Shown here: piece after piece, positions 15,107 through 23,312 of the stretch
Layout of the letters: every line of letters starts with the position of its first letter
Position numbering within the stretch: the first letter of the stretch is position 1
Source: a virus
Direction: 5' to 3' (one strand)
IMG/VR virus record: IMGVR_UViG_3300030104_006802
Coordinates: 1 to 35,629 of that record
DNA length: 35,629 bases
The notes under the pieces: model-generated
Seen by the model: only the letters and a program-made list of their open reading frames with translations
Database searches by the model: none
What the model was told of the DNA's origin: nothing
Made by a program: the position numbers and the translations under genes

Positions 15107-16384
15107 TTAATCTTTTTTGCCAGGTGCATCTCTGACAAGTCTGAGATGCGTATAACATTTTACACCCTGATTCGTAATTTGTATACTATGTCTTAGATCC
15201 TTGATAATATAATATCCAGAAAGCCAAGAATCTGTTCCTTCAGCAGTTTGAATTAGATCAGCTTCTATTACATCACCAGCTTCAAGTACAAGATTATAAG
15301 GAACAGTACATCTCAAAGATTGTGATAACAAACTCTCATATCTCATCTTAGCCTGAGTACGAACTTTGAGTGGATTATAATCATCATAACTATCCATCTT
15401 ACCTTCCATCTGCATAGTGCCTGGAACATAAAGGATTCTATTATGAACAGTTGGTTTTTCATTAATATCAAAACCATGTTCTAATTCATCTCCAGATACA
15501 TCTCCCAAACTTTCCTGTTTTATATCCACCTTACTCTTAACAACTACTTCAGTATCTGGAAACAAACTAAAAATATTAATATACTTTGTATTCTCACCAT
15601 ATACAGATTGTTGCATATTGGTTATCACATTAGACTCATGTTCAAATAAAGCATTATAAAGATTAAAGTCCTCATCTATTTCAGAATCTACTACTTCATT
15701 TTGAGTAAACGTAGGAATATCATCTTCTGCAGCTTTAGCTTCAGACATTATAGTATCAATACTCTTAAACTTATACCCACTCTTAGTCATCCAGAATAAA
15801 AATCCAGCACGATCTGTGCCACCACCTTCACTTGACATAGATTTAGATAAGGCACGTCTAGCTAGCCAATATATGGCCCTATAAGGTCTCCAATAATTAC
15901 CAAAGAACCCATCAGAATTTGCAGTATCTTCGATATCCAAATCTAATTCAGTCTTTATATTATTTTTTAAAATATTTTCAACATGACTATTAGATTTACC
16001 TTTAGGATCATATCTCTTAGTTACTCTTTCCTTTTCATTAGCAATAATATCTGAAGGATTGCAAGTAATCATGAAAGTATTAACTGTAGACTCAGTTTCT
16101 AATTGTCTAAAGGAAGTTAGTACCCATCCATTAATTTCCAATTCACCTGTAGGATGTTCTACTAATAAACTAACCAATTCTGTACCACGTAATTGAGCGT
16201 TAGATAAAGCACCCTCAATTGTACTGAAAACACATTTAATTTCAGTAATGGGTTCAAATATACCTTCAAAATAATCAAGACCCAAAAGTGTTGTAATATT
16301 ACCACCCAACTCCATTAAGGATTCATCCTCACCAAATCCCTCAATGGATAATTTCTTTATTATAGCGTTTTGTGAATTAGACAT
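15107..16384 (-). CDS. Baseplate hub / tail protein, gp27-like, 425 aa
   Basis: The N-terminus (LSIEGFGEDESLMELGGNI...FEGIFEPITEIKCVFSTIEGAL) and the late part (LRCTVPYNLVLEAGDVIEADL...SGYYIIKDLRHSI) have the pattern of baseplate hub proteins of the gp27 type, with paired tube-like domains. The length fits T4 gp27 (about 390 aa). It lies upstream of gp5, as gp27 partners gp5 in T4. The start overlaps the preceding gene by TAATG. The assignment rests on position and general pattern, not on a diagnostic motif. Confidence 0.55.
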   Translation of the reverse strand: MSNSQNAIIKKLSIEGFGEDESLMELGGNITTLLGLDYFEGIFEPITEIKCVFSTIEGALSNAQLRGTELVSLLVEHPTGELEINGWVLTSFRQLETESTVNTFMITCNPSDIIANEKERVTKRYDPKGKSNSHVENILKNNIKTELDLDIEDTANSDGFFGNYWRPYRAIYWLARRALSKSMSSEGGGTDRAGFLFWMTKSGYKFKSIDTIMSEAKAAEDDIPTFTQNEVVDSEIDEDFNLYNALFEHESNVITNMQQSVYGENTKYINIFSLFPDTEVVVKSKVDIKQESLGDVSGDELEHGFDINEKPTVHNRILYVPGTMQMEGKMDSYDDYNPLKVRTQAKMRYESLLSQSLRCTVPYNLVLEAGDVIEADLIQTAEGTDSWLSGYYIIKDLRHSIQITNQGVKCYTHLRLVRDAPGKKD

Positions 16385-17520
16385 TATGGGTTAAGTTCAA
16401 AATCTTGGCCTGAATCAATAATATGAATCTCAATATTTTTTTGAGACGTATCTTTATTTAACAGATCCAGTTCATTATTCTTTTTTATACCTTTGACATT
16501 CCTATTGGGTTCATTCTTAGCTTTAATATCATCCTTTTTATTTGCCCCCGTTATTTTATCAGCTAATGCACCTCCACCCATACTACCTATAACACCACCA
16601 ATTACTGCACCAAGAATAGGAATTGGAATAATTGCCTGACCTATAGCGGCACCTGCAAGACCACCTGCAAGACCACCACCAGTACCAACCGCAGCTTGTA
16701 AATTTGTTTGTTCTTCCTTCTTTCTATCACTAAATTCCCAAGCAGCAAATAAAGTATTTGTTACTACATTACTTCTCCTAAGTAAATTTCTAAGACCAGT
16801 TTTAGTTGCTTTCTTAGTTGCTTGAGATGCTAAAGATTTCGGTACAGATGGAGCTTTAGTAGGAGTTGATCCTGTTATCTTACCTTTAGTAATATCTACT
16901 TTTGGTTTAACTGGTTTTTTTAACAAGGAACCACTTTTTACCTTTACTTTATTTCTATTCTTTATTACCCTTCTCATATTCCTTACTCTATTAGCCTTCT
17001 TTATCTTAGAAGACATCTTAGTGACGGGTTTTGATTTTGCTATGGATTTTCCTATTGTTGGTGTTGCAATTAACGCACCCTTTCCAATATTATCAGCATT
17101 AGCTAATAATTCCAAAAGTCCTGCACCAAGAAGTGGTGTTCCTACTGATTTAGCCTTACTTTGTATACCACCCATCATTCCACCCATTATACCCTTTTTC
17201 CCAGTTATATCTCTTATCTTAGAATTATTATCACGCAATCTTCTTCTTAAATTCCCAATCTTAGTTATATCCTTATTAAGAGATTTATTACCATCCCCAA
17301 TAACTTTTACAATCTGATCCGTAAGTTTTACTGTAGTTGCGAGTCCATTACGTATTGATTGAAGTTGTTCTGATGTTATACTAGTACTTTCTTCAGTTTC
17401 TTGATCAACAGGTACTAAATTTGGTAACGGCCGTTCAGAAGTTTTTACAATTGTAGAACCCGTACTCTTAACTATAGATGATGAATCCTCATCAATTTTA
17501 TTCTCTATTTCTTTAGGCAT
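16384..17520 (-). CDS. Glycine-zipper tail protein, possible tape-measure component, 378 aa
   Basis: The protein starts with a low-complexity, charged region. It continues with a predicted helix (about 50-105), a highly basic middle (about 165-250, many K/R) and a glycine-zipper hydrophobic stretch near 278-325 (GGGLAGGLAGAAIGQAI, GAVIGGVIGSMGGGALA). Such zippers occur in tape measures and in proteins that insert into host membranes during DNA entry. The gene lies in the order chaperone, this pair, hub, where a tape measure is expected. TAATG overlaps link it to both neighbours. I do not recognise a named family. Confidence 0.5.
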   Translation of the reverse strand: MPKEIENKIDEDSSSIVKSTGSTIVKTSERPLPNLVPVDQETEESTSITSEQLQSIRNGLATTVKLTDQIVKVIGDGNKSLNKDITKIGNLRRRLRDNNSKIRDITGKKGIMGGMMGGIQSKAKSVGTPLLGAGLLELLANADNIGKGALIATPTIGKSIAKSKPVTKMSSKIKKANRVRNMRRVIKNRNKVKVKSGSLLKKPVKPKVDITKGKITGSTPTKAPSVPKSLASQATKKATKTGLRNLLRRSNVVTNTLFAAWEFSDRKKEEQTNLQAAVGTGGGLAGGLAGAAIGQAIIPIPILGAVIGGVIGSMGGGALADKITGANKKDDIKAKNEPNRNVKGIKKNNELDLLNKDTSQKNIEIHIIDSGQDFELNP

Positions 17521-18803
17521 TATGCTACACTACTCCTCTGGAATATTTCATTTAGTGAAACTCCACGTTCGGGAGAAACAGATGGTACTTCATCAGAAAC
17601 ACCTTTATTAATCGTAGTTCCACCATCACCTTTACCAGATCCTTTTGATCTATGATCAAATACACGAATACTACCTTTTTGATCCTCTACAGGAACCGTC
17701 TTATCAACTGCACCAGTTATCCCTGCAATTAGACTCCCTGCACTTTTTTCAATACTATTGGGATTAACTTGGTTACTTTGTTGCCATTCTTCTGGATACG
17801 TACTACCACCTTTACCACCAAATGTTTCACCAACAGGGCCTGGAAGTCCTCTAGGAATTGTCTTTCCATCAAAGGTGATTGTTGATAGGTCTGATTTTAT
17901 AGTTTTCTCATTGACCTTAGTTGTCTTATTAGTACTATTATTAGTAGTGGTATTATTATTAATTTCATTAATAGTTTCATTAGTGGTTTCATTTTTTCCA
18001 CCAATAAATTCAGAGGCCTTATTTTTATCCTTTATGGTTTTATCAGTCTTATCATCAATATTATCCTTATTATCCCGATTCTCTAATATTGATGCGTTTA
18101 TCTCACTTCCAATCACACCTCTATTATCAAAATCAGTTAAATCACCTGTAACAAAATCAGCAATACCAGCAAGACCTCTCATAAAACCTTCTGGTTTCGG
18201 CTTTGTATCATCTCCAACTAATGTTTTCTTTATCCTGTCCTTTCTCTCTTCTTTTGTAGGAAACAATGCTGCCAGTGCTTCAAGACCTAAACCTTTTGCT
18301 AGTGTACTTCCTGCAACACCAGCAACTTTTTTAGGTCCAGATAATAGTTTTTTACCAAAAGAATCTCTTCTATTCTCAGCTCTTTTTTTAGCTTGAAGTT
18401 TATCCCTATCTGCAATATCCTGTTGTATACTTTCTTCTAAATCTTTTCTATACTTTGTTTCTATATCAGCACTACTCTGCATAGCCTGAGATATTGCTGC
18501 TATGTTTGAATTTATTTCATTAATTTGATTAACAATACTACCTACTCCACCATCTCCAACTGGACTGATATTAATATTAGGAACCATTGTTGTTTGTGGA
18601 ACAACATTAGCACTTGCACTAACAGTCTCTGTACCTACTACTTCTGCATCAACATCAACTACAGCATCCGATGCAGGTGTTTCGCCCATAAAATTTAGAG
18701 CCTTTGATTTATCTGGTTGTTGTTTTTGTTTCTTACCACCAAGTAAATCAAGACCAAATTTTATATTATTAAGAGTACCTAACAATGCCAATGGTCCTGC
18801 CAT
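17520..18803 (-). CDS. Tail protein in tape-measure position, 427 aa
   Basis: It has a short hydrophobic N-terminus, a coiled-coil segment near residues 90-145 (VNQINEINSNIAAISQAM, then many E, K, R and Q), a hydrophobic and glycine-rich segment near 155-180, and a long polar region rich in N, T and K (NETTNETINEINNNTTTN). It directly follows the chaperone-like gp26 and 60-aa frames, the usual place of the tape-measure gene. At 427 aa it looks short for a cyanomyovirus tail, so it may act with the 378-aa neighbour. The start overlaps the upstream stop by TAATG. Confidence 0.5.
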   Translation of the reverse strand: MAGPLALLGTLNNIKFGLDLLGGKKQKQQPDKSKALNFMGETPASDAVVDVDAEVVGTETVSASANVVPQTTMVPNINISPVGDGGVGSIVNQINEINSNIAAISQAMQSSADIETKYRKDLEESIQQDIADRDKLQAKKRAENRRDSFGKKLLSGPKKVAGVAGSTLAKGLGLEALAALFPTKEERKDRIKKTLVGDDTKPKPEGFMRGLAGIADFVTGDLTDFDNRGVIGSEINASILENRDNKDNIDDKTDKTIKDKNKASEFIGGKNETTNETINEINNNTTTNNSTNKTTKVNEKTIKSDLSTITFDGKTIPRGLPGPVGETFGGKGGSTYPEEWQQSNQVNPNSIEKSAGSLIAGITGAVDKTVPVEDQKGSIRVFDHRSKGSGKGDGGTTINKGVSDEVPSVSPERGVSLNEIFQRSSVA

Positions 18804-18985
18804 TACCCTAACCCCTGTTGTTGTTGATGTTTCATCTTTTCAGCCTCAAGATAATTCTTTAATAAATTAACATAAATGTCACGTTCCCAAGGCATCATGT
18901 TTTCTATCTCAGTTAAGCTATATTTATGATATTGTATCAAAGAAAATGTAAGTTCATAGTATGACCCTGCACTCAAATGGGCCAT
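18803..18985 (-). CDS. Second tail-assembly-chaperone frame, 60 aa; probably also made as a gp26 fusion
   Basis: The small protein (YYELTFSLIQYHKYSLTEI, MPWERDIYVNLL) has the W-E-R-x-x-Y pattern often seen in second-frame tail chaperones. It can start at the ATG at 18985, but upstream there is only a weak GGA. Reading -1 from the slippery heptamer at 18994-19000 enters this frame through R-I-S with no stop, which would give a 299-aa gp26-60aa fusion. In lambda-type phages the fused gpGT recruits tail tube to the tape measure. I think the fusion is its main form; free translation is also possible. Confidence 0.7.
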   Translation of the reverse strand: MAHLSAGSYYELTFSLIQYHKYSLTEIENMMPWERDIYVNLLKNYLEAEKMKHQQQQGLG

Positions 18986-18987
18986 AC

Positions 18988-19701
18988 TTATCCGAAAAAA
19001 CTGGCCAGTCCCTCCAAAGTAACTGTAGATTCCACTTCAGTCTCAGGATTTGTAACTGTAATGTCATGAGATAATTTAGGCATAGTATCAAAGAAATTCT
19101 CAATCTCTTTAAATTGTTTAGAATTTAATTGTTCTATAAATTTAACCAATTCCTTTTTGGTAGAATCTTTTGCATCCCATGCTTCATCTTCACTAAAAAT
19201 CATTTCAATACAAGACGCAACAATATCAAATGTATTATCAGAATCCTGATCAAAATTAAAATTATCATCTATAAATTGATCCAATGATGGATACTTCATT
19301 CTTATTGTATAAGTATCATCAACCTTTATATCGGCAGAATGATCCTTATCTTCTTTAACCTTTATCTCATCAATAAAGATTTGCGTAGGAACTTGTGTTT
19401 TACCATCATCAGGACATGTGACCAAAATATCTATACTTTCACCTATGGATCTAGCACGAATATTTAAAAACAAATACTCAATATCAAATGTTGGTAATTG
19501 ATCTACTCTTACTCCTTTGGTAAGAATACAACTCTTAAGAACATCCTTAATTGCATTGGTTATACTTTTAGTATCTCCACCTTCTATAGCAAGTATAAGA
19601 ACTTTTTCTTCTTTTACAAGGAACGGTCTATATTTTATCTTCTTCCCATTGGAAGGTAACGTCAACTCATAAGTCGGAGTGACAATTGTTGGTAATGGCA
19701 T
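18988..19701 (-). CDS. 26: Baseplate/tail chaperone-like protein gp26, 237 aa
   Basis: The sequence (TYELTLPSNGKKIKYRPFLVKEEKVLILAIEGGD, ILVTCPDDGKTQV, DDTYTIRMKYPSLDQF) matches the T4 gp26 baseplate family. Its make-up and its place just upstream of the tape-measure region resemble the first tail-assembly chaperone (gpG) of other long-tailed phages. The 3' end holds GGAGGG, a 9-base spacer and T TTT TTC two codons before the stop (GGA, then TAA): a -1 frameshift signal into the 60-aa frame. The start is the ATG at 19701, after a 33-base gap with an ATAAAATA-like element. Confidence 0.8.
   Translation of the reverse strand: MPLPTIVTPTYELTLPSNGKKIKYRPFLVKEEKVLILAIEGGDTKSITNAIKDVLKSCILTKGVRVDQLPTFDIEYLFLNIRARSIGESIDILVTCPDDGKTQVPTQIFIDEIKVKEDKDHSADIKVDDTYTIRMKYPSLDQFIDDNFNFDQDSDNTFDIVASCIEMIFSEDEAWDAKDSTKKELVKFIEQLNSKQFKEIENFFDTMPKLSHDITVTNPETEVESTVTLEGLASFFG
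18994..19015 (-). other. Programmed -1 frameshift site (slippery T TTT TTC plus SD-like stimulator)
   Basis: On the minus strand gp26 reads GAG GGA CTG GCC AGT TTT TTC GGA TAA. The heptamer T TTT TTC (19000-18994) is in the correct X XXY YYZ register. GGAGGG (19015-19010) lies nine bases upstream, close to the spacing at which internal Shine-Dalgarno sequences stimulate -1 slippage in dnaX. After slippage the frame reads CGG ATA AGT ATG and continues through the 60-aa frame. I see no convincing downstream pseudoknot by eye. Confidence 0.8.
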
Positions 19702-19734
19702 AATAAGCTTTTCAGTATTTTATATAGGAGGGAT

Positions 19735-20517
19735 CTATTCACCTCTTCTTCTATTTGGATTACCTATTATTGGTTGATTTCCCTGACCCTTTGGAACTGG
19801 TTTATCTTTTATATCAAAGCCTACTACAGTCGTATCATCAGCAAGATTACCAACATCACCAGAATCTGACAGGCCTGTTCTACCCGCTCTCTTCATTGTT
19901 CTAGTAACGTCATCCATAATAAATCTAGTATATGCAATAGTAACATTTAATTTAAGTACACTACCAGATTCATAATTTACTGGAGATCCAGCAATAGATA
20001 ATGGAAAAGCTTCAAAGAAAGTATAACGTGACACACTTCCTCTTTTGGTTTCAAAGAAATCTTTATTGAACTTTACTATACTAAAATCAATTTTATAATC
20101 TTTAGGATAATTAAAAGTAGTTACCGCATTAGATGAAGATGTATTTGAACTACCACCATGAAGAGGATTTACTGTTTGTAACCAAGACTCAAAAAACTTT
20201 AAAGTTTTATACTCTCTATCAACCATAAAGGTAAAAGTAACATCATCATATATTCTAGAAAATGGAAGTTTTTCAGTAATACCTTGCCTATCACCTACAA
20301 CTTCAATAGGAACAAGATTAGATCCAGGCAAGATAGCATCAGAACAATATAGTCCTAAATCTTCATCAATAAATCTTCTATCTACTCCAGCTCTTCTTGC
20401 AGCAGTATATACTACTCCATTGGGTCTTAGAAAAACTTGATACCTATTATCAATGGCTACAGTCTGAAACCGTGACTTAATATCATCTATAGCGTATTTT
20501 GTTGGTTTTCTTGTCAT
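19735..20517 (-). CDS. Tail-tube-like baseplate protein, possibly gp54-like, 260 aa
   Basis: The pattern DDVTFTFMVDREYKTLKFFESWLQ, then YPKDYKIDFSIVKF, then YTFFEAFPLSIAGSPVNYESGS...VTIAYTRF is the tail-tube fold seen in T4 gp19 and shared by gp48 and gp54. Since gp48 is encoded nearby on the other strand and this protein sits at the head of the baseplate operon, a tube-initiator role like gp54 is the best guess. A tube protein or tube-like adaptor cannot be excluded. The late promoter CATAAATA at 20551-20558 precedes it by about 34 bases. Confidence 0.6.
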   Translation of the reverse strand: MTRKPTKYAIDDIKSRFQTVAIDNRYQVFLRPNGVVYTAARRAGVDRRFIDEDLGLYCSDAILPGSNLVPIEVVGDRQGITEKLPFSRIYDDVTFTFMVDREYKTLKFFESWLQTVNPLHGGSSNTSSSNAVTTFNYPKDYKIDFSIVKFNKDFFETKRGSVSRYTFFEAFPLSIAGSPVNYESGSVLKLNVTIAYTRFIMDDVTRTMKRAGRTGLSDSGDVGNLADDTTVVGFDIKDKPVPKGQGNQPIIGNPNRRRGE

Positions 20518-20522
20518 CGATC

Positions 20523-20530
20523 TCTAAATA
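20523..20530 (+). promoter_or_regulatory. Late promoter TCTAAATA (plus strand)
   Basis: TCTAAATA on the plus strand, 26 bases before the gp4 start at 20556. The same octamer precedes the giant fibre gene on the minus strand (10870-10877). Confidence 0.55.
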
Positions 20531-20550
20531 GATATCAGCTAGTCAGCTTT

Positions 20551-20558
20551 TATTTATG
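20551..20558 (-). promoter_or_regulatory. Late promoter CATAAATA (minus strand)
   Basis: CATAAATA on the minus strand drives the baseplate operon from 20517. Its first bases are the complement of the gp4 ATG (20556-20558), so the two divergent late promoters cross each other in a 38-base gap. Confidence 0.6.
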
Positions 20559-20996
20559 AGCTATAGTGGAAAATATAGGCCAAAGAATCCCACGAAGTAT
20601 AAAGGCGATCCCACGAACGTCGTTTATCGATCATTATGGGAACGTAAATTCATGATGTATTGTGATACTAATAACAAAATCCTTGAATGGGGAAGTGAGG
20701 AATTTGCAATACCCTACAGAGATCCTGTTAGTGGTAGGAGAAGACGTTACTTTCCAGACTTCTATATTAAATACATTGATGGGTCTAATAAAACCCGTAG
20801 AATGGTAGTAGAAGTCAAACCAGCAAGACAATGTAAAGAACCAAAAGTAAATCCACCCAAGAAAACAAAAACTTGGATGAATGAGGTCTATACATGGGGT
20901 GTGAATCAAGCTAAATGGAAAGCTGCAAAATCTTTTTGTGATGATAGATTATGGGAATTCAAAATCTTCACAGAAAAAGAGTTAGGTATTAAATGA
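20556..20996 (+). CDS. 4: Head completion protein gp4, TnsA-like nuclease fold, 146 aa
   Basis: It matches the T4 gp4 (gp50/65) head completion family. YRSLWERKFMMYCD gives a helix with E29. RRRRYFPDFYI supplies D68, and MVVEVKP supplies E86 and K88, so the E...D...ExK core of TnsA-like endonucleases is complete. In T4 the protein finishes packaged heads before tail joining. It is the first gene of the plus-strand late group, followed with a 4-base overlap by the 169-aa gene. No clear ribosome binding site precedes the ATG. Confidence 0.85.
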   Translation: MSYSGKYRPKNPTKYKGDPTNVVYRSLWERKFMMYCDTNNKILEWGSEEFAIPYRDPVSGRRRRYFPDFYIKYIDGSNKTRRMVVEVKPARQCKEPKVNPPKKTKTWMNEVYTWGVNQAKWKAAKSFCDDRLWEFKIFTEKELGIK

Positions 20997-21502
20997 GTAT
21001 TGCAGAAGACATAGTAAAAGAAGCAGGCAAACGAAACCGCAGCCGTGATTGGTATCGTGGCAAATTGATGGAAGTGTTGTCAAGTTATCAGGGTAAGAAA
21101 TATGATGATCCTGGCGAATTTGGAAATGTATCATCACCAGTAGAAGTTGGTGAAATGTATTTCTTCAATTATATTGCAACTAAACCACAAAGATTGAAGT
21201 GGTATGATCAATTTCCAATGACTTACGTAATGGGTGTATTTGCAGATGGATTTCTTGGAGCAAACTTACACTACCTAAATATGAAATTAAGAGAAGGTGT
21301 TGCATTAAGCCTTCTAAATAGAGTTGATGATGCAATTGTACCTAGTAAAACTATACATAAGTATTATTTTAGTGGTGTACAAAAACAAGTAATGAGAGTA
21401 CCAGAAGAGGAGATGTCAGGAGTGTCATTATTACCCACATCAAAATTCGTTAATACTACTGGTAGGGATATTCCTTCCTATAGAGTATGGAGGGATAAGT
21501 AA
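20993..21502 (+). CDS. Conserved cyanophage late protein of unknown role, 169 aa
   Basis: I do not recognise a named family. The protein has the blocks DWYRGKLMEVLSSYQ, GEMYFFNYIATKPQRLKWYDQFP and GVFADGFLGANLHYLN, soluble and aromatic-rich, without membrane segments or cysteines. It overlaps gp4 by four bases (ATGA) and the next gene by TAATG, and lies between head completion and baseplate genes, so it is probably a virion or assembly protein. Confidence 0.7.
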   Translation: MSIAEDIVKEAGKRNRSRDWYRGKLMEVLSSYQGKKYDDPGEFGNVSSPVEVGEMYFFNYIATKPQRLKWYDQFPMTYVMGVFADGFLGANLHYLNMKLREGVALSLLNRVDDAIVPSKTIHKYYFSGVQKQVMRVPEEEMSGVSLLPTSKFVNTTGRDIPSYRVWRDK

Positions 21503-22086
21503 TGGCCGCCATATACAATAATACTAGATTTAAAACAGCATCAAACAAGAAATATTATTTTAGTGTTGATCTTGATACTGCAGATAATGAAACATATAGT
21601 GTTTATAGTTATGAATTCGCATCTCAATTCGATGCCGAATTATTAAATACTGGTCGTATTGCTTCACTAACAATAAACACCAGTGGAATGGGTACTGGCT
21701 ATAGTGTTGCAAATGAAGTAGCAACTACTTCAGACTTTAGAGGTAAAAATTGTTTGGTTAATATAGGTGCAGTAAGTGGTGATGGAGCTATAATAGCAAT
21801 TGGAATACAATCTGCAGGTAATAACTACCATATAGGTGATACTATCACCATATCTGGAGGAGGATCTAATGGTATAGCTACTGTTAGTGATGTCACAACT
21901 GGATTATCATCCACTTATACACCCACAGGTACATTAATGTATACTGAAAAAATTTCCAATGTAATAAACAGAGGATCCACTAGTGATTTAGTTAATGATA
22001 ATGCAACTTTAATTGATGCATATGGATCAATAGAATTCTTAAACAATGTGAGAAAACAAGTCAAAAATTGGGTGTTAGGAAAATGA
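21502..22086 (+). CDS. Virion-type protein with GxGY modules, 194 aa
   Basis: An N-terminal beta-rich part (YYFSVDLDTADNETYSVYSYEF) is followed by two GxGY-type modules (SGMGTGYSVANEVAT and SAGNNYHIGDTITISGGGS) like those in the gp5 C-terminus and the giant fibre. The C-terminus (INRGSTSDLVNDNATLIDAYGSIEFL) is helical. It lies between late genes with short overlaps on both sides. The shared module suggests a baseplate or tail surface protein; the role is unknown. Confidence 0.65.
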   Translation: MAAIYNNTRFKTASNKKYYFSVDLDTADNETYSVYSYEFASQFDAELLNTGRIASLTINTSGMGTGYSVANEVATTSDFRGKNCLVNIGAVSGDGAIIAIGIQSAGNNYHIGDTITISGGGSNGIATVSDVTTGLSSTYTPTGTLMYTEKISNVINRGSTSDLVNDNATLIDAYGSIEFLNNVRKQVKNWVLGK

Positions 22087-23312
22087 GCCAAGGAAATAGA
22101 GGACTTAAAAGATACCGCAATTTAGAGAAATCAAATTCTAAATTGAACAATACACTAAAAAACAGTGATATCAATTCTGAAGAATCTGGTATTAATCAAA
22201 ATAAAGCACCAAATCAAACTCCTAATGTTTCTAATAAATTAAATACCCAATATGGTCAACAATCCTTACCTAAGATTAATGGTGGTCAAGTATTACAATA
22301 TCCAGTAGATTTAGATACAAGTATTCAAGATTACTTCGAAATTCAAATCTTTAAATATAGACCTGCAAAAGTTTTGCCTGGCATCACTAGAACCTCTCAG
22401 GGTTATGGTATTAAATCTAATACAAAGAGTGAAAATAATAAAACTACTATAGAAACAACAACTACACAATCAGGTACAGATTATTCATATGTAGCTACTA
22501 GAAGACAAAACAGACAAAATCAAAGATTAGAAGAACTTCAGGGTACAATTCAACTACCTATGCCATCAGACATTAAAGATGGAAATCGTGTTGACTGGGG
22601 TGGTGAAACGATGGGCAGTCTTGAAGGAGAATTAAGTGAAGATATTATTAAAAATATGGGTAGTGGTGCATTTGGTAGTGGTGATTTTGAAGATGGGGGA
22701 TTTGGAAAAACTGTAGGAGATGTAACACAAAAATTAGGAGGATTAATACAAAATAAAGGATTTAGAAGAAAACAACAACTAAAGCTAATAGCTGCTGCAG
22801 GCAAAACACTAGGTCTTAACGTAGATGTTGATCAAGCTCTCAATAGAAAATTTGGTGTTGTAAAGAACCCAAATCTTGAGTTATTATTCACTGGCCCACA
22901 ACTAAGAGATTTTACCTTTATGTTCAGATTCAGTCCACGTAGTTCGGATGAATCTGCAAAAGTTCGTATGATAATAAGATCCCTGAAACAACATATGGCA
23001 ACCAAGAAAAATCCAAAAAGAGGTGCTAAAGGCGAATCTACAGGAAATTGGTTACTAGGAACACCAGATGTATTTAAACTTAGATATATAAAGGCCAAGA
23101 CGCAACAAGATATCAAAGGTTTAAATAAATTTAAAACATGTGCTTTGAAAGGTATTAATGTAGATTATACAGGTGGTCTTGGTAGATTTGCTGCATACGA
23201 TGAAGACAGTCAACCAATAACAACCTTTGTAACATTAACCTTTGGGGAATTAGTTCCTCTATATGATCAAGATTACTTAGAATTTGATTCTCACGACGAT
23301 GTAGGTCTCTAA
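22083..23312 (+). CDS. 48: Baseplate tail-tube cap gp48, 409 aa
   Basis: It matches the T4 gp48 tail-tube cap family. After a polar N-terminus come LQYPVDLDTSIQDYFEIQIFKY, a glycine-rich linker (residues about 180-225), and the tube-like core LELLFTGPQLRDFTFMFRFSPRSSDE...WLLGTPDVFKLRYI...ALKGINVDYTGG...TTFVTLTFGELVPLY. I chose the ATG at 22083, which overlaps the upstream stop as ATGA and follows AGGA, rather than the TTG at 22068. In T4, gp48 sits on the hub and starts tube polymerisation. Confidence 0.85.
   Translation: MSQGNRGLKRYRNLEKSNSKLNNTLKNSDINSEESGINQNKAPNQTPNVSNKLNTQYGQQSLPKINGGQVLQYPVDLDTSIQDYFEIQIFKYRPAKVLPGITRTSQGYGIKSNTKSENNKTTIETTTTQSGTDYSYVATRRQNRQNQRLEELQGTIQLPMPSDIKDGNRVDWGGETMGSLEGELSEDIIKNMGSGAFGSGDFEDGGFGKTVGDVTQKLGGLIQNKGFRRKQQLKLIAAAGKTLGLNVDVDQALNRKFGVVKNPNLELLFTGPQLRDFTFMFRFSPRSSDESAKVRMIIRSLKQHMATKKNPKRGAKGESTGNWLLGTPDVFKLRYIKAKTQQDIKGLNKFKTCALKGINVDYTGGLGRFAAYDEDSQPITTFVTLTFGELVPLYDQDYLEFDSHDDVGL

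Noticed and set aside
15103-15111. Late promoter before the 75-aa gene (ATTAAATA)
   Set aside because: Two mismatches to the consensus, and it lies within the end of the preceding gene in an AT-rich stretch.
17758-18396. 212-aa open frame on the plus strand
   Set aside because: It lies fully antisense to the 427-aa tail gene, is biased to V, L and S from reversed polar codons, and has no promoter or ribosome binding site.
22068-22082. TTG start of gp48 five codons upstream
   Set aside because: The ATG at 22083 follows AGGA and makes the usual ATGA overlap. The TTG lies inside the preceding gene without a binding site.
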